Shown one piece after another: positions 33,664-42,987 of a stretch of DNA of 64,000 nucleotides. Source of the DNA: Bradyrhizobium barranii subsp. barranii (lineage in GTDB: Bacteria; Pseudomonadota; Alphaproteobacteria; Rhizobiales; Xanthobacteraceae); contig NZ_CP086136.1 of NCBI RefSeq assembly GCF_017565645.3, forward strand, positions 7,795,501 to 7,859,500, written 5' to 3'. Below the pieces are notes generated by a model that was not told the origin of the DNA, searched no databases, and worked only from the letters and a program-made list of their open reading frames with translations. A program made the position numbers and the translations under genes. Positions within the stretch are counted from its first letter, which is position 1. Every line of letters begins with the position of its first letter.

Positions 33664-34677
33664 TCAGTTCGTCGTGCTCTTCGATTCCTTGAGGAACTCG
33701 TCGATTAGCGGCTGGCCGACGCGGCCTGCGGCGTCCTTGTAGACCGGCTCCATCGCCTTGCGCATCGCCTCGTCCTGCTGCGGCGTGAGCTTGATGATCT
33801 CGCTCTTGCCGCTCTTCTTGATCTCGGCCAGCGCGTCGTCGTTCTCCTTCTGCGACTGCGCGTTGTTGAAGTCGGTCGCCTCCTTCATCGCCTTCGACAG
33901 CTGGTCGCGGATGTCGGCCGGCAGATCGTCCCAGAACTTCTTGTTCACGATCACGACGTAGCCGATGTAGCCGTGATTGGTCTCGGTGATGTACTTCTGC
34001 ACCTCGTGCATCTTCTGCGTATAGATGTTCGACCAGGTGTTCTCCTGCCCGTCGACGACACCTGTCTGCAGCGCCTGATAGACTTCCGAGAACGCCATCA
34101 CCTGCGGCAGCGAGCCGAGCGACTTGAACTGGGCCTGCAGCACGCGCGAGGACTGGATGCGGAACTTGACCCCCTGGTAGTCGGCGGGCGTAACCAGCTT
34201 CTTGTTCGCGCTCATCTGCTTGAAGCCGTTGTCCCAATAGGCAAGGCCGGTGATACCCTTGGAGTCCAGCAGCTTGAGCAGCCGGAGGCCGAGCGGGCCT
34301 TCCGTCACCTTCCGCAGCGTCTTCAGGTCCGGAAGGATGTAAGGCAGATCGAACACCTCGAATTCGCGGATGCCGAGCGGGCCGAACTTCGAGTTGGACG
34401 GCGCCAGCATCTGCACACTGCCGAGCTGGAGCGCCTCGAGCTCTTCCTTGTCCTTGTAGAGCGTCGAGTTCGGGTAGACTTCGATCTTGACCTTGCCGCC
34501 GGTGTACTTCTCGGCAAGCTCCTTGAACTTCTCCGACGCCTTGCCCTTCGGCGTGTCGGTGGCGACGACGTGACTGAACTTGATGATGATCGGCGATTGG
34601 GCCGATGCCGGCCCGGTCAGGGCCAACGCCCCGGTCAAGACCGCAACCGATGCCGCAGCCCAAATGAAATTCCGCAT
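33664..34677 (-). CDS. dctP: TRAP transporter solute-binding protein (DctP family)
   Basis: A 337-residue periplasmic protein with a signal peptide (MRNFIWAAASVAVLTGALAL, cleavage near ASAQSP), an N-terminal lobe starting IIIKFSHVVATDTPKGKASE, and the family markers YWDNGFKQMSANKKLVTPAD, YQGVKFRIQSSRVL (conserved Arg that binds a substrate carboxylate) and QTGVVDGQENTWSNIYTQK. DctP proteins deliver C4-dicarboxylates or similar acids to DctQM permeases. No dctQ or dctM gene is next to it, so it is an orphan here and must use permeases encoded elsewhere. Confidence 0.88.
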   Translation of the reverse strand: MRNFIWAAASVAVLTGALALTGPASAQSPIIIKFSHVVATDTPKGKASEKFKELAEKYTGGKVKIEVYPNSTLYKDKEELEALQLGSVQMLAPSNSKFGPLGIREFEVFDLPYILPDLKTLRKVTEGPLGLRLLKLLDSKGITGLAYWDNGFKQMSANKKLVTPADYQGVKFRIQSSRVLQAQFKSLGSLPQVMAFSEVYQALQTGVVDGQENTWSNIYTQKMHEVQKYITETNHGYIGYVVIVNKKFWDDLPADIRDQLSKAMKEATDFNNAQSQKENDDALAEIKKSGKSEIIKLTPQQDEAMRKAMEPVYKDAAGRVGQPLIDEFLKESKSTTN

Positions 34678-34899
34678 GCTTCCTCCCGCACGTTTTTTGG
34701 TGGGGCACGAACCGTCGCCCCCAAAGCCCTAGATTCAAGACTTGAAGGCAGGATTATAGGGAAGCGGACACAGGCGCCATTGCCCCTTAGCAGGGGGCGG
34801 CTTGCAAAAATGCGGTATCCGGAGGCGAAATCTGCCGGACTGGCTCACGCAGGGCGATGCAAGGAAACCCTGCCATCGCCGTTGCCGCGTCTCGCAACC
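34678..34899. other. Intergenic region with the dctP promoter
   Basis: No gene is seen. It should hold the minus-strand promoter of the TRAP binding-protein gene. Confidence 0.35.
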
Positions 34900-37800
34900 T
34901 CAGCCGTGCAGCGCCGGCGCGAGCTGGGCCTGCTGCGCGACCGCCGGATCGGTGATCAGGGTGCCGCCGTGCCCGTCCGAGGACAGCGCGAAGTCGGCCG
35001 CGCTGTACTGACCGAGCAAGTGCAGCGTCGCGACATGGGTGCCGTCGGAGACTGTCAGCGTGCCGCCGGTGTTGTCGTTGTTCTGCGCATAGGCCATCGA
35101 GGTCAGACCGTCGCTGAACAGGATGTCGCCGAGATCGAGACTGTCATGGTCCTGCCAGCCGGAGATCGTTCCCGTGAAGGCCGACGCCTGGGCCAGCACC
35201 AGCGAGGCATTGGGACCGGCGAAGATCACATCGTCGATCGTGCCGCCCGCGTGGACAAAGGCGAGCGCGCCCGAGCCGATCGTGGTGTCATCCGCACTGC
35301 CGCCGGCCTGCACGTGCTGCGTGCCGGACAGGACCGTCGTGCCGGTTGCGCTGCCATACACATATTGCACGCCGCCGTTGACGATGGTGGCGCTGGCGGC
35401 GCCCCAATCGACCTGGACTCCGCCGGCATTGATCGTGGTGCCGGTCGCCGTGCCGTCGGCGTAGACGCTCTGCTGGCCGCCGGCGTTGACCGTCGTCATC
35501 GACGCGTTGCCGTGGAGATACTGGAGGGCGCCATTGCTGATCGTGGTCTGGACCACCGTGCCGCCATAGACCGACTGGACGCCGCCATCCCATAGTGGTG
35601 TTGATCGCGGTTCCACCCAGATAGACGTCCTGCCCGCCGCCATGGATCGTCGTGTCCGAGGCCGTGCCGCCGCTCTCGACGGCCTGCAGGCCCGAATTGA
35701 TCGTCGTGAGGCTCGCCGACCCGAACACGTACTGACCGCCACCGCTGATCGTCGTGATGATCGTGAAGCCCCAATCGATCTGGATGCCGCCGGCATTGAT
35801 GGTGGATCCGGTCGCACTGCCGTCGATGTAGACGTTCTGCTCACCCCCGGCATTGACGATGGTGTTGAAAGCATTGTTGTGAACGTGCTGGAAGCCGCCA
35901 TTCGCGACCGTGGTCTGGATCGCGACGCCGAAGACGTTCTGGGTGCCGCCGTCCACGGTGGTGTTGGTCGCGATACCACCGCCAAGGATATCCTGGTCGC
36001 CGCCGGCCTCGATCGTCGTGCCGTCGGCCGCGCCGCCGATCTGGATGTACTGATTGCCCGAGATCACGGAGTTCGAGGCCAGACCGAACACCAGCTGCGC
36101 GGCGCCCGCGGCAATCACCATTCCATTGGCCGAGCCCTCCAGCACGACCGCCGCGCCGCTCTCGACCTGGATGTCGGAATAGCCCGACGCGTCCTTGATC
36201 CGCCAGACGCCGCTCTGGACGTCGAGCTTCTCGACATTGACGACGGTGCCAAGGAGCGAACCGGAGCCACTTCCCGACAGCACCAGCGTGTCGACGCCGT
36301 CGCCGCCGTCGATCGTGCCGGTGACGATCGAAGCAGTGGCGAGATTGATGCTGTCGTCGCCTGCGCCCATCGAGACGTCGCCGATGATGGAGCCGCTGTT
36401 GGTGAGCGTATCGTTGCCACCGTCGGTGGCGATGCTGCCGAAAATGCCGCCCGTGTTGGTGACCGTGTCGCCGAAGGTGCCGACGATCGAGATCGCCTCG
36501 CCGTTGTTGCCGCGGATCGTGCCGTCGTTGATGATGGTCATGACGCCGAAGGCGCTACCGTCATTGCTGTCGTCCACGGTGATCGCGCGCTGATCGCTGA
36601 TGATCAGGCCGCCCACCTCGTTGTGGAGGAAGCCGCCGCCGATCGCGAGCGCCTCGTTGAGGCCGTTGGCGCCGCTGGTCAGGCCGACCGCCGCGATCGT
36701 CCCGAAATTGTCGATCGAGACCAGACCGTCGACATCCACGCCGTCGGCGTCAGCACCGCCGACCGCCGTGCCGGTGATGGTGCCGCGGTTGGTCACTGTT
36801 GTCGTCGTGTTAGCCGCGCTGTCCATGTTGATGCCGGAGCCGCTGCGGCCGATGATCGTGCCGTCGTTGTTGACGGTGATCGGCTGGTCGCCGGTGATGG
36901 CGTGGCGGGCGCCGTCGATGATTCCGCCGGCGTAGTTGTTGACCACGCCACCGGTGTTGACCGACTGGAAGTCGATCGCGTCGTTGCCGGACGAGGCCGC
37001 CGAGGCATTGTGGCTGACGATCTGACCGTAATTGTTGATGGTGGCGTTGGCGCCGGGCCGGATCGCGTCGGCATCGGCCGCCGAAATCACGCCGCCCGCC
37101 GCATTGTTGATGACGGTATTGGCGCCGCTCGAATTGATGTCGTCGAGATCGAGCGCCTGGCCGGCATTGCTGCCGGTCCCGGTCGACGAGATCGTGCCCT
37201 CGTTGTTGACGGTGAAGGTGCCGCTCTTGCCCGAGACCAGGTTCGAGATCTTCACAGCGTCCTTGGTCGCGGTGATGGTGGCGCCGGCCTTGTTGTTGAT
37301 GGTGAGGCTGCCGCTGGTCGAACCGCTGGTGGCGATCGCGCGGCTGGTGCCGGTGATGGTGCCGGAATTGTCGATCAGCGCGCCGGGCGAGGTGCTGCCG
37401 CCGATCCAGGTAACCGGGGTCGAGCCCGACAGGGTCGCGCCGGCGAGGACGGTCAGATGATCGTTGTTCGCCAGCGTGATCGGGTTCGACGAGTTGCCGG
37501 AGACGAGAGTGCCGTCGTCATTGGCGATGGTGCCGGTCGCCGTCGCGGTGCCGATCGTAACCGCCGCGCCCGGATTGCTGGCGCTGGTGAGCGTGAGCGT
37601 AAAATTCTCGTCGGGCTCCGCGGTGGTGTCGCCGGAGATCGTGATGGTGATGGTCGCCGAGGACGCACCGTCGGCGAAGCTGCCGCTGAAGGTCGAGGCC
37701 GGCAGCGTGCCGCCGAAATCGGCCGCATCGGTGGTGCCGGCGGCGAAGCTGCCGGAGAAGCTGAGCACGCCGGTGGTGCCGCCGGTGCGCGCAATGGTGA

Positions 37801-38503
37801 AAGTCATGGTCTTTGTGCCGCTCTGCCCCTCGGCAACCGACACGCTCGGCGACGAGAACGAGATCGTCTGCGTGGCGGGAGCCGCGACGGTGAAGGCGGC
37901 GGTCGGGAACGGCGCGTCGGGCGTGGTGCCGTCGGTGCTCTGGTCGCCGCTGCCGTTCTGGGTCGCCCAATTGGCGGTGTTGCCGATCGCGGCGAGGTAG
38001 TCGGCGAAGCTGGCGAAGCCCGAGCGCGGGCCGTTATAGCCGACGATGTCGAGGCCGCCGGTGAAGCCGACCGCGGTCTGGCCGGCGACGAGGCCGGTGC
38101 CGGTCAGCGTGCCGTCACTGGTCGCATAGCCAACATTGGAGATCGCGGCGAGAAAGGTCGGCGCGGTCGAGCTGCCGACATAGGCGTAGACGACCTCGCT
38201 GTCGTTGGACAGGCCGGTATTGTTGGCGTTGGTGAAGGTGGCCGAGCCGGCGCTGGTGCCGAACGTGCCCTTGCCAATGTTGTTGATGTCGATGACGGTC
38301 CCAGCGGGAATCGCGCCGGTCGCGGTCCAGGCGATCGTGCTTTCGGCGTCGCTGCCGGTTGCGAAGGCGGAGCCGTTCCAGTTGCTGTCGGTGAAATTGA
38401 TGACAGTGCCCTGCGGGATGTCGGTCAGGGCGACAAAGGACAAATTATCGTTGCCGTCACCGTTGAAACCGGTGAAGGCGATCGAACCAGCGGAAAGGGG
38501 CAT
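34900..38503 (-). CDS. Giant secreted AIDA-repeat protein, interrupted by a one-base frameshift
   Basis: The product starts MPLSAGSIAFTGFNGDGNDN (a lamin-tail-like domain to about 200), then a Calx-beta domain (SVAEGQSGTKTMTFTIARTG, about 220-330), many short NNxGTI-type repeats (330-780), and strand-loop-strand AIDA-type repeats (TTINSGLQAVESGGTASDTT and similar, from about 800). Near 35592 the frame breaks at ATGGGATGG; removing one G restores GGVQSVYGGTVVQTTI and the true C-terminus up to 34900 (LSSDGHGGTLITDP), giving about 1200 residues. No signal peptide is seen, and that C-terminal motif is typical of type I secreted rhizobial proteins. Likely surface or adhesion role. The frameshift is either real or a sequencing error. 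Confidence 0.82.
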
Positions 38504-38621
38504 TCCAAATTCTCCAGCAGCAAGGGCGCGCGACGCTGCCGGTTAATGGAATGTTAACATGACATGTTAATAACATATTTATTGCGATGCACCCCCACAT
38601 GACGGGATCGTGTGCCAAACG

Positions 38622-38648
38622 AAAAACGCGGCGCCGAGGGCGCCGCGT
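38622..38648 (-). terminator. Intrinsic terminator of leuA
   Basis: Stem ACGCGGCGCC/GGCGCCGCGT, loop CTC, followed by TTTTTC on the minus strand, 29 bp after the stop. Confidence 0.75.
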
Positions 38649-38676
38649 TTGCCGATGAACTGGAGAGGATGAAGCG

Positions 38677-40239
38677 TCAGCTCGCCGCTGCCGTCGTCAC
38701 CGTATCGCGCTGGCGCTTCATGACGATCTTGTTGAGCGCGCCGAGATAGGCCTTGGCCGAGGCCACCAGCGTATCCGGATCCGCTGCGCGTGCCGTCATG
38801 GAACGGCCGTCATGGGACAGCCGCACCGAGACTTCGGCCTGCGCGTCGGTGCCTTCGGTCACCGCATGGACCTGATACAGCTCGAGCTTTGCCTCATGCG
38901 GCACCAGCGCCTTGATGCAGTTGAAGACCGCGTCGACCGGCCCGTTTCCTTCGGCTTCCTCGATCCTGATCTGGCCGTCGACGTCGAGCTTCATGGTCGC
39001 GCGCTGCGGGCCGTGGGTGCCGGCGATCACGGTCAGCGAGGTCAGCTTGATGCGGTCGTGGGAGGCCGCCATCTCCTCGTCGACCAGCGCCTCGATGTCC
39101 TCGTCGTAGATGTCCTTCTTGCGGTCGGCCAGTGCCTTCATCCGCGTGAACGCATCCTCCAGCTGGTTGGCGCCGAGCTTGTAGCCCATCTCCTCCAGCT
39201 TGTGCACGAAGGCGTGGCGGCCGGAATGCTTGCCGAGCACCAGCGACGACTGCTTCAACCCGACCATCTCGGGCCGCATGATCTCGTAGGTCGAGGCGTC
39301 CTTCAGCACGCCATCCTGATGGATGCCGCTCTCATGGGCGAAGGCGTTGCGGCCGACGATCGCCTTGTTGTACTGGACCGGGAACGAGGTTGCGGCCGAC
39401 ACGACCTTCGAGGCGCGCGTCAGCTGCGTGGTGTCGATCTTGTTCCACCACGGAAACACGTCGTTGCGGACGTTGATGGCCATCACGACTTCCTCGAGGG
39501 AAGCGTTGCCAGCCCGCTCGCCGATGCCGTTGACGGTGCACTCGATCTGCCGCGCGCCGCCGGCAATGCCGGCCAGCGAATTCGCCACGGCCATCCCGAG
39601 GTCGTTATGGCAATGAACCGAGAATACCGCCTTGTCGGAGTTCGGCACGCGCTCGATCAGCGTGCGCATGAAACGGGCATATTCCTCGGGCGTGGTGTAG
39701 CCGACGGTATCGGGGATATTGACGGTGGTCGCGCCGGCCTTGATCACGGCCTCGACGATGCGGCAGAGATAGTCCATCTCGCTGCGGGTGGCGTCCTCGG
39801 CCGACCATTCGACGTCGTCGATCTGGTTGCGGGCGCGGGTCACGTTGGCGATCGAGAGCTCCATCACCTGCTCCGGCGTCATGTTCAGCTTGACGCGCAT
39901 GTGCAGCGGCGAGGTCGCGATCACGGTGTGGACGCGGCCGCGCCTGGCGAATTTCACCGCTTCGGCGCAGCGGTCGATGTCCTTCGGGTTGGCACGCGAC
40001 AGGCCGGCGATCACCGAGTTCTTGGAGCGGCGGGCGATCTCGCTGACGGCCTGGAAGTCGCCTTCGGAGGTGATCGGGAAACCGGCCTCGATGACGTCGA
40101 CGCCCATGTCGTCGAGCATCTCGGCGATCTCGATCTTCTCCTCGAACGTCATGGTGGCGCCGGGGCACTGCTCGCCGTCGCGCAGCGTGGTGTCGAAAAT
40201 GATGACGCGGTCCTTATCGGACTTGTTCAGGGGGGCCAT
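38677..40239 (-). CDS. leuA: 2-isopropylmalate synthase
   Basis: A 520-residue enzyme that condenses acetyl-CoA with 2-oxoisovalerate in the first committed step of leucine synthesis, in the cytoplasm. The TIM-barrel domain starts VIIFDTTLRDGEQCPGATMT (metal-binding Asp, catalytic Arg), with GFPITSEGDFQAV, VHCHNDLGMAVANSLAG (metal-binding His pair) and ECTVNGIGERAGNASLEEVV. The C-terminal half (VIAGTHGPQRATMKLDVDGQ, YQVHAVTEGTDAQAEVSVRL) is the leucine-binding regulatory domain. Length and motifs are complete. A leucine-rich leader frame lies upstream. Confidence 0.96.
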   Translation of the reverse strand: MAPLNKSDKDRVIIFDTTLRDGEQCPGATMTFEEKIEIAEMLDDMGVDVIEAGFPITSEGDFQAVSEIARRSKNSVIAGLSRANPKDIDRCAEAVKFARRGRVHTVIATSPLHMRVKLNMTPEQVMELSIANVTRARNQIDDVEWSAEDATRSEMDYLCRIVEAVIKAGATTVNIPDTVGYTTPEEYARFMRTLIERVPNSDKAVFSVHCHNDLGMAVANSLAGIAGGARQIECTVNGIGERAGNASLEEVVMAINVRNDVFPWWNKIDTTQLTRASKVVSAATSFPVQYNKAIVGRNAFAHESGIHQDGVLKDASTYEIMRPEMVGLKQSSLVLGKHSGRHAFVHKLEEMGYKLGANQLEDAFTRMKALADRKKDIYDEDIEALVDEEMAASHDRIKLTSLTVIAGTHGPQRATMKLDVDGQIRIEEAEGNGPVDAVFNCIKALVPHEAKLELYQVHAVTEGTDAQAEVSVRLSHDGRSMTARAADPDTLVASAKAYLGALNKIVMKRQRDTVTTAAAS

Positions 40240-40312
40240 TGCAAAATTCCTTTATGAGCTTTTTGCGCCGTCAGCCTGCTGGGCGCTTGAGGTGTCCGGT
40301 GATCTCGACCAA

Positions 40313-40356
40313 CCCCTGAGCGCCCAGGCGCATGGCGCCCAGCCGGCCCTCAGGGG
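40313..40356 (-). promoter_or_regulatory. Leader hairpin upstream of leuA
   Basis: CCCCTGAG/CTCAGGGG outer stem with an inner GGCGC/GCGCC, overlapping the stop codon of the leucine-rich leader frame and 74 nt before leuA. There is no T-run after it, so it is not a standard terminator. Confidence 0.4.
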
Positions 40357-40469
40357 CAAGTAAGAAGAAGGCCGCCAATCAGGAGGGTGGGCAGCAGCGC
40401 GGCCGGGATCGTGGCGGCGGCCAGAGCCACCTCCCCCGAAATCCCATCGATTTGGCCGCGAATCAGCAT
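40350..40469 (-). CDS. Possible leucine-rich leader peptide of leuA
   Basis: A 39-codon frame (ATG 40469, TGA 40352) on the leuA strand. It contains nine leucines, of which seven are in the last 15 residues (ALLPTLLIGGLLLTCP), in runs of two, two and three. Its stop lies inside a hairpin that ends 74 nt before leuA. A leader with runs of the pathway's amino acid is the hallmark of translational attenuation, but the hairpin lacks a T-run and no alternative pairing was tested. Confidence 0.35.
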   Translation of the reverse strand: MLIRGQIDGISGEVALAAATIPAALLPTLLIGGLLLTCP

Positions 40470-40614
40470 TGCCAGACCCTTTTGAGCCCTCAAATCCTCG
40501 GTCAAAACCGTTGACGGTTGGTTGCCGGGAGGCTCGATGCGCTGTTTCTAGACGAGAAATGGTTGCAACCGCAACGCCAAAAGATGGTCAGAACGATTGA
40601 CCTGGTTTCCCCGG
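40470..40614. other. Intergenic region with the leuA promoter
   Basis: No gene is seen. The leuA promoter should lie here, upstream of the leader frame. Confidence 0.35.
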
Positions 40615-41946
40615 CTATTGCCGGGGCGGCGGCACGAGGTCGAGCAACCGCTTGCGGACGCTCGCTTCCAGAGGCGCGTTGCAGACCGGCCGATTGTAGA
40701 AACCGCTGCTGCGACACAAGGTGGGCGTCGGACCGCGAAGATCGCCGGCCTGGCAGGCGAGGCAAATTCGGAACGCCGCCGCCTCGAGCTGGAGCGAATA
40801 GTCGAGCGTCGATGCAGCCGGCTCGGACGGCTGGAAGAGCTGGCTGCCCTTGATGTTCTGGAACCAGGTGTCGATGTGGGCCTTTACCTTCGCAGGATTG
40901 GCGACGTCGTCCATGTTGAAGCGATTGTCGAGCAGCCCGATCGAGGCGCGCGGCGTGCGCGCCGCTGAGTGGCACGACAGGCAGGATGAGCGGATATTGT
41001 CGGCAGGTCCGTTGGCGCGCCCCATGAAGCCCATGGTGAGACGCTGGTCCCAGCCATAGGTCACGTTCCGCAAATCGGGATTGATCCAGCTCTCACGGAT
41101 CGCGCCGTCGTAGACACCGGGGTCGTTGCCCCATTGCAGCGATACCGGCACGAGATTGTCGAACAGCGCGTCGCCCTTCGCCGGGCCGCGCCAGACAAAC
41201 GTCCCGAACACCCATCCGGTGTCCAGCGACCGGCCAGTCTTCGCTGAATCCTTCACTGAAATATCGACCTGAAGCAGGCGCACCGACCGGATCGTGCGGG
41301 TGCTGGGATCCTGACCGCCGGAGCCAGCGCCCAAATTGTCGATAAAGGCGTCGTATTCCGGTGCGCCCTGGAGGTAGGCGACTTCGTCGGGTGAGGCATC
41401 GGTGAACAGAAATTTGACGGAGACAGTGTCATTCGGAAATTTCATCGCGACCGGGAAGGACGGATTGCAGGGCTCGGCGAAGACCTCCCCGAACACTGCT
41501 GCTCCCGGCTTGTTGTAGAAGCCGACCGCCCAGACCTGGGAACCTCGTGTGTTGGTCTTGGACAGATCGCCGGGATCGGGGCCACGTTCCTTGGTCAGCC
41601 CCATCAACGGCTCGCGCCCGGAGTTTCCGTAGTCGAGCCATTGCGAGATCCACCACTCCTCCTGACCGGTGCCGACGAGCCTGCGATCCGCGATCTTGAA
41701 GGACGTCTTCGCGGTGTTGAGCACGGCATTCATGTAGTCAGCCGGCTTGGTGCGAAAATCGACCGATTCCCAAGGCTGCGGATCGTTGGGATTGGGGCGC
41801 ACCGGCGGATAGTCGACTCGCCACTTGGCCGCGGCAACCGTGCCATTCGCCTTCATTGTACTCGCCGAAAAGCTCTGACACTCATCGGCCTGGCACGACG
41901 AGCCCGCGATCATGGCCAGAACGACGACAACCCCTGCCGCTCTCAT
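40615..41946 (-). CDS. Secreted protein with a single haem-binding motif
   Basis: A 443-residue product from ATG 41946 with a signal peptide (MRAAGVVVVLAMIAGSSCQA). The body is beta-rich with FGEVFAEPCNPSFPVAMKFP and WGNDPGVYDGAIRESWINPD. Near the C-terminus it has one CxxCH motif (CLSCH in RSSCLSCHSAARTPRA), so a single c-type haem is likely, with further cysteines (ICLACQAGD, LCRSSGFYNRPVC). It resembles hypothetical cytochrome-like proteins of soil bacteria. A redox role in the periplasm is inferred. Alone, with no operon partner. Confidence 0.68.
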   Translation of the reverse strand: MRAAGVVVVLAMIAGSSCQADECQSFSASTMKANGTVAAAKWRVDYPPVRPNPNDPQPWESVDFRTKPADYMNAVLNTAKTSFKIADRRLVGTGQEEWWISQWLDYGNSGREPLMGLTKERGPDPGDLSKTNTRGSQVWAVGFYNKPGAAVFGEVFAEPCNPSFPVAMKFPNDTVSVKFLFTDASPDEVAYLQGAPEYDAFIDNLGAGSGGQDPSTRTIRSVRLLQVDISVKDSAKTGRSLDTGWVFGTFVWRGPAKGDALFDNLVPVSLQWGNDPGVYDGAIRESWINPDLRNVTYGWDQRLTMGFMGRANGPADNIRSSCLSCHSAARTPRASIGLLDNRFNMDDVANPAKVKAHIDTWFQNIKGSQLFQPSEPAASTLDYSLQLEAAAFRICLACQAGDLRGPTPTLCRSSGFYNRPVCNAPLEASVRKRLLDLVPPPRQ

Positions 41947-42436
41947 GACGGCCTCCTTTGCGCCTGCCGGTGAATCCAGTCGAACCAGAACTAGGCGCAA
42001 TGCGGCATCAGGTGTGTTAACTGGTTCACACAACCTGGGCGAATTGCACGAGCAAATCGCCGCATGTCGCGCGAGGTGGCACTGCACGCGCGCTTTCGCC
42101 GGCTGCCCGCTTTGGCAACATGATGGCCCGCGTCGCCCCCGGTCTATATCCGACGCCGGTCGTCGTGAGGCAGCCGGTTTTTGTGCCGGCACCGGTCGTG
42201 AGGGAGACGATCTGCTTCAGCGTCCGGCAACAACGACCGTCGTTGCGGCCGCCCCGGCGCCGGTCGTGGCGCCCGCTCCGGTCGTCAACAACACGTGCAA
42301 CCGCCTGGTGACGGAATATCGGCAAGCCGGCGTCGTGGCGTTCAAGGACGTCTGGGAGGTGGACTCGATGCGCAGACACGCCTCTGCGCTCCGAGCCACT
42401 CGGGACAGACTGATCGGCCGTCAGGCAATCTGGCCT
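41947..42436. other. Degenerate stretch, possible gene remnant
   Basis: Around 42230-42366 the plus strand reads TVVAAAPAPVVAPAPVVNNT and CNRLVTEYRQAGVVAFKDVW, then stops making sense, and the upstream part (VVVRQPVFVPAPVVRETICF) is in another frame. It looks like a decayed proline-rich secreted protein. Confidence 0.35.
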
Positions 42437-42682
42437 CTATCCCACTCGGCGGGCGCGCGCCCGGCTTTCCCAACGGTCCAGCATCTGGCCGAGCTCGCCG
42501 GTGGCGACGGGGGCGGCCTCGTTGGTGTTGGCGGGTGCGGCGGCGCGGAGCCAGCCCGGCTCGGTATATTCGCGCCAGCGGCGCGCCTCCGCGCGTCGTT
42601 TGCGGGAGGCGAGATCGCGGGTGAAATAGCCGGCGGCGAACGCGATGGCGAGCGCAATGACCAGTGCGACAACGGCTAACAC
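42437..42682 (-). CDS. Small single-pass membrane protein
   Basis: An 81-residue product with one N-terminal membrane helix (MLAVVALVIALAIAFAAGYF) followed by a basic, helical cytoplasmic part (RDLASRKRRAEARRWREYTE). The positive-inside pattern is clear. Function unknown. Confidence 0.55.
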   Translation of the reverse strand: MLAVVALVIALAIAFAAGYFTRDLASRKRRAEARRWREYTEPGWLRAAAPANTNEAAPVATGELGQMLDRWESRARARRVG

Positions 42683-42987
42683 AATGAACTCCGGCTGATA
42701 CCCCGGAAACGTTCTGCCATCATCGCGCGTGAGGTCAAGGCTTGACAGGTCCTAAAAACCGCACCGGTTGACCGCGCAAAGCCCGACGACAGGCCCCGAA
42801 CGACGAGACCGGGACCAATTGCCGCTTCTGCCCTCGCCTCGCCGCAATGCCGCCGCGTTCCAGCCTTCCCAAGCCTGCCATCGCGCGGAGGATGCGTACC
42901 TGCCCCTCGCAACCGGCCGCGGACCGGACTAACCTCCGCCCGCTCGGCCGGATCAACCGGCCAGCCGAACATAACCGGGAGGACGCG

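Noticed and set aside
33973..35595. 540-codon plus-strand open frame
   Set aside because: Antisense of the dctP-type gene and the end of the giant gene; spans an intergenic terminator region and shows no domain.
35642..38557. 971-codon plus-strand open frame
   Set aside because: It is the antisense of the giant AIDA-repeat gene. Its Asp/Arg/Gly/Val-rich composition reflects the repeats on the other strand, and no domain is recognisable.
38812..40257. 481-codon plus-strand open frame
   Set aside because: Antisense of leuA; typical shadow frame of a GC-rich gene.
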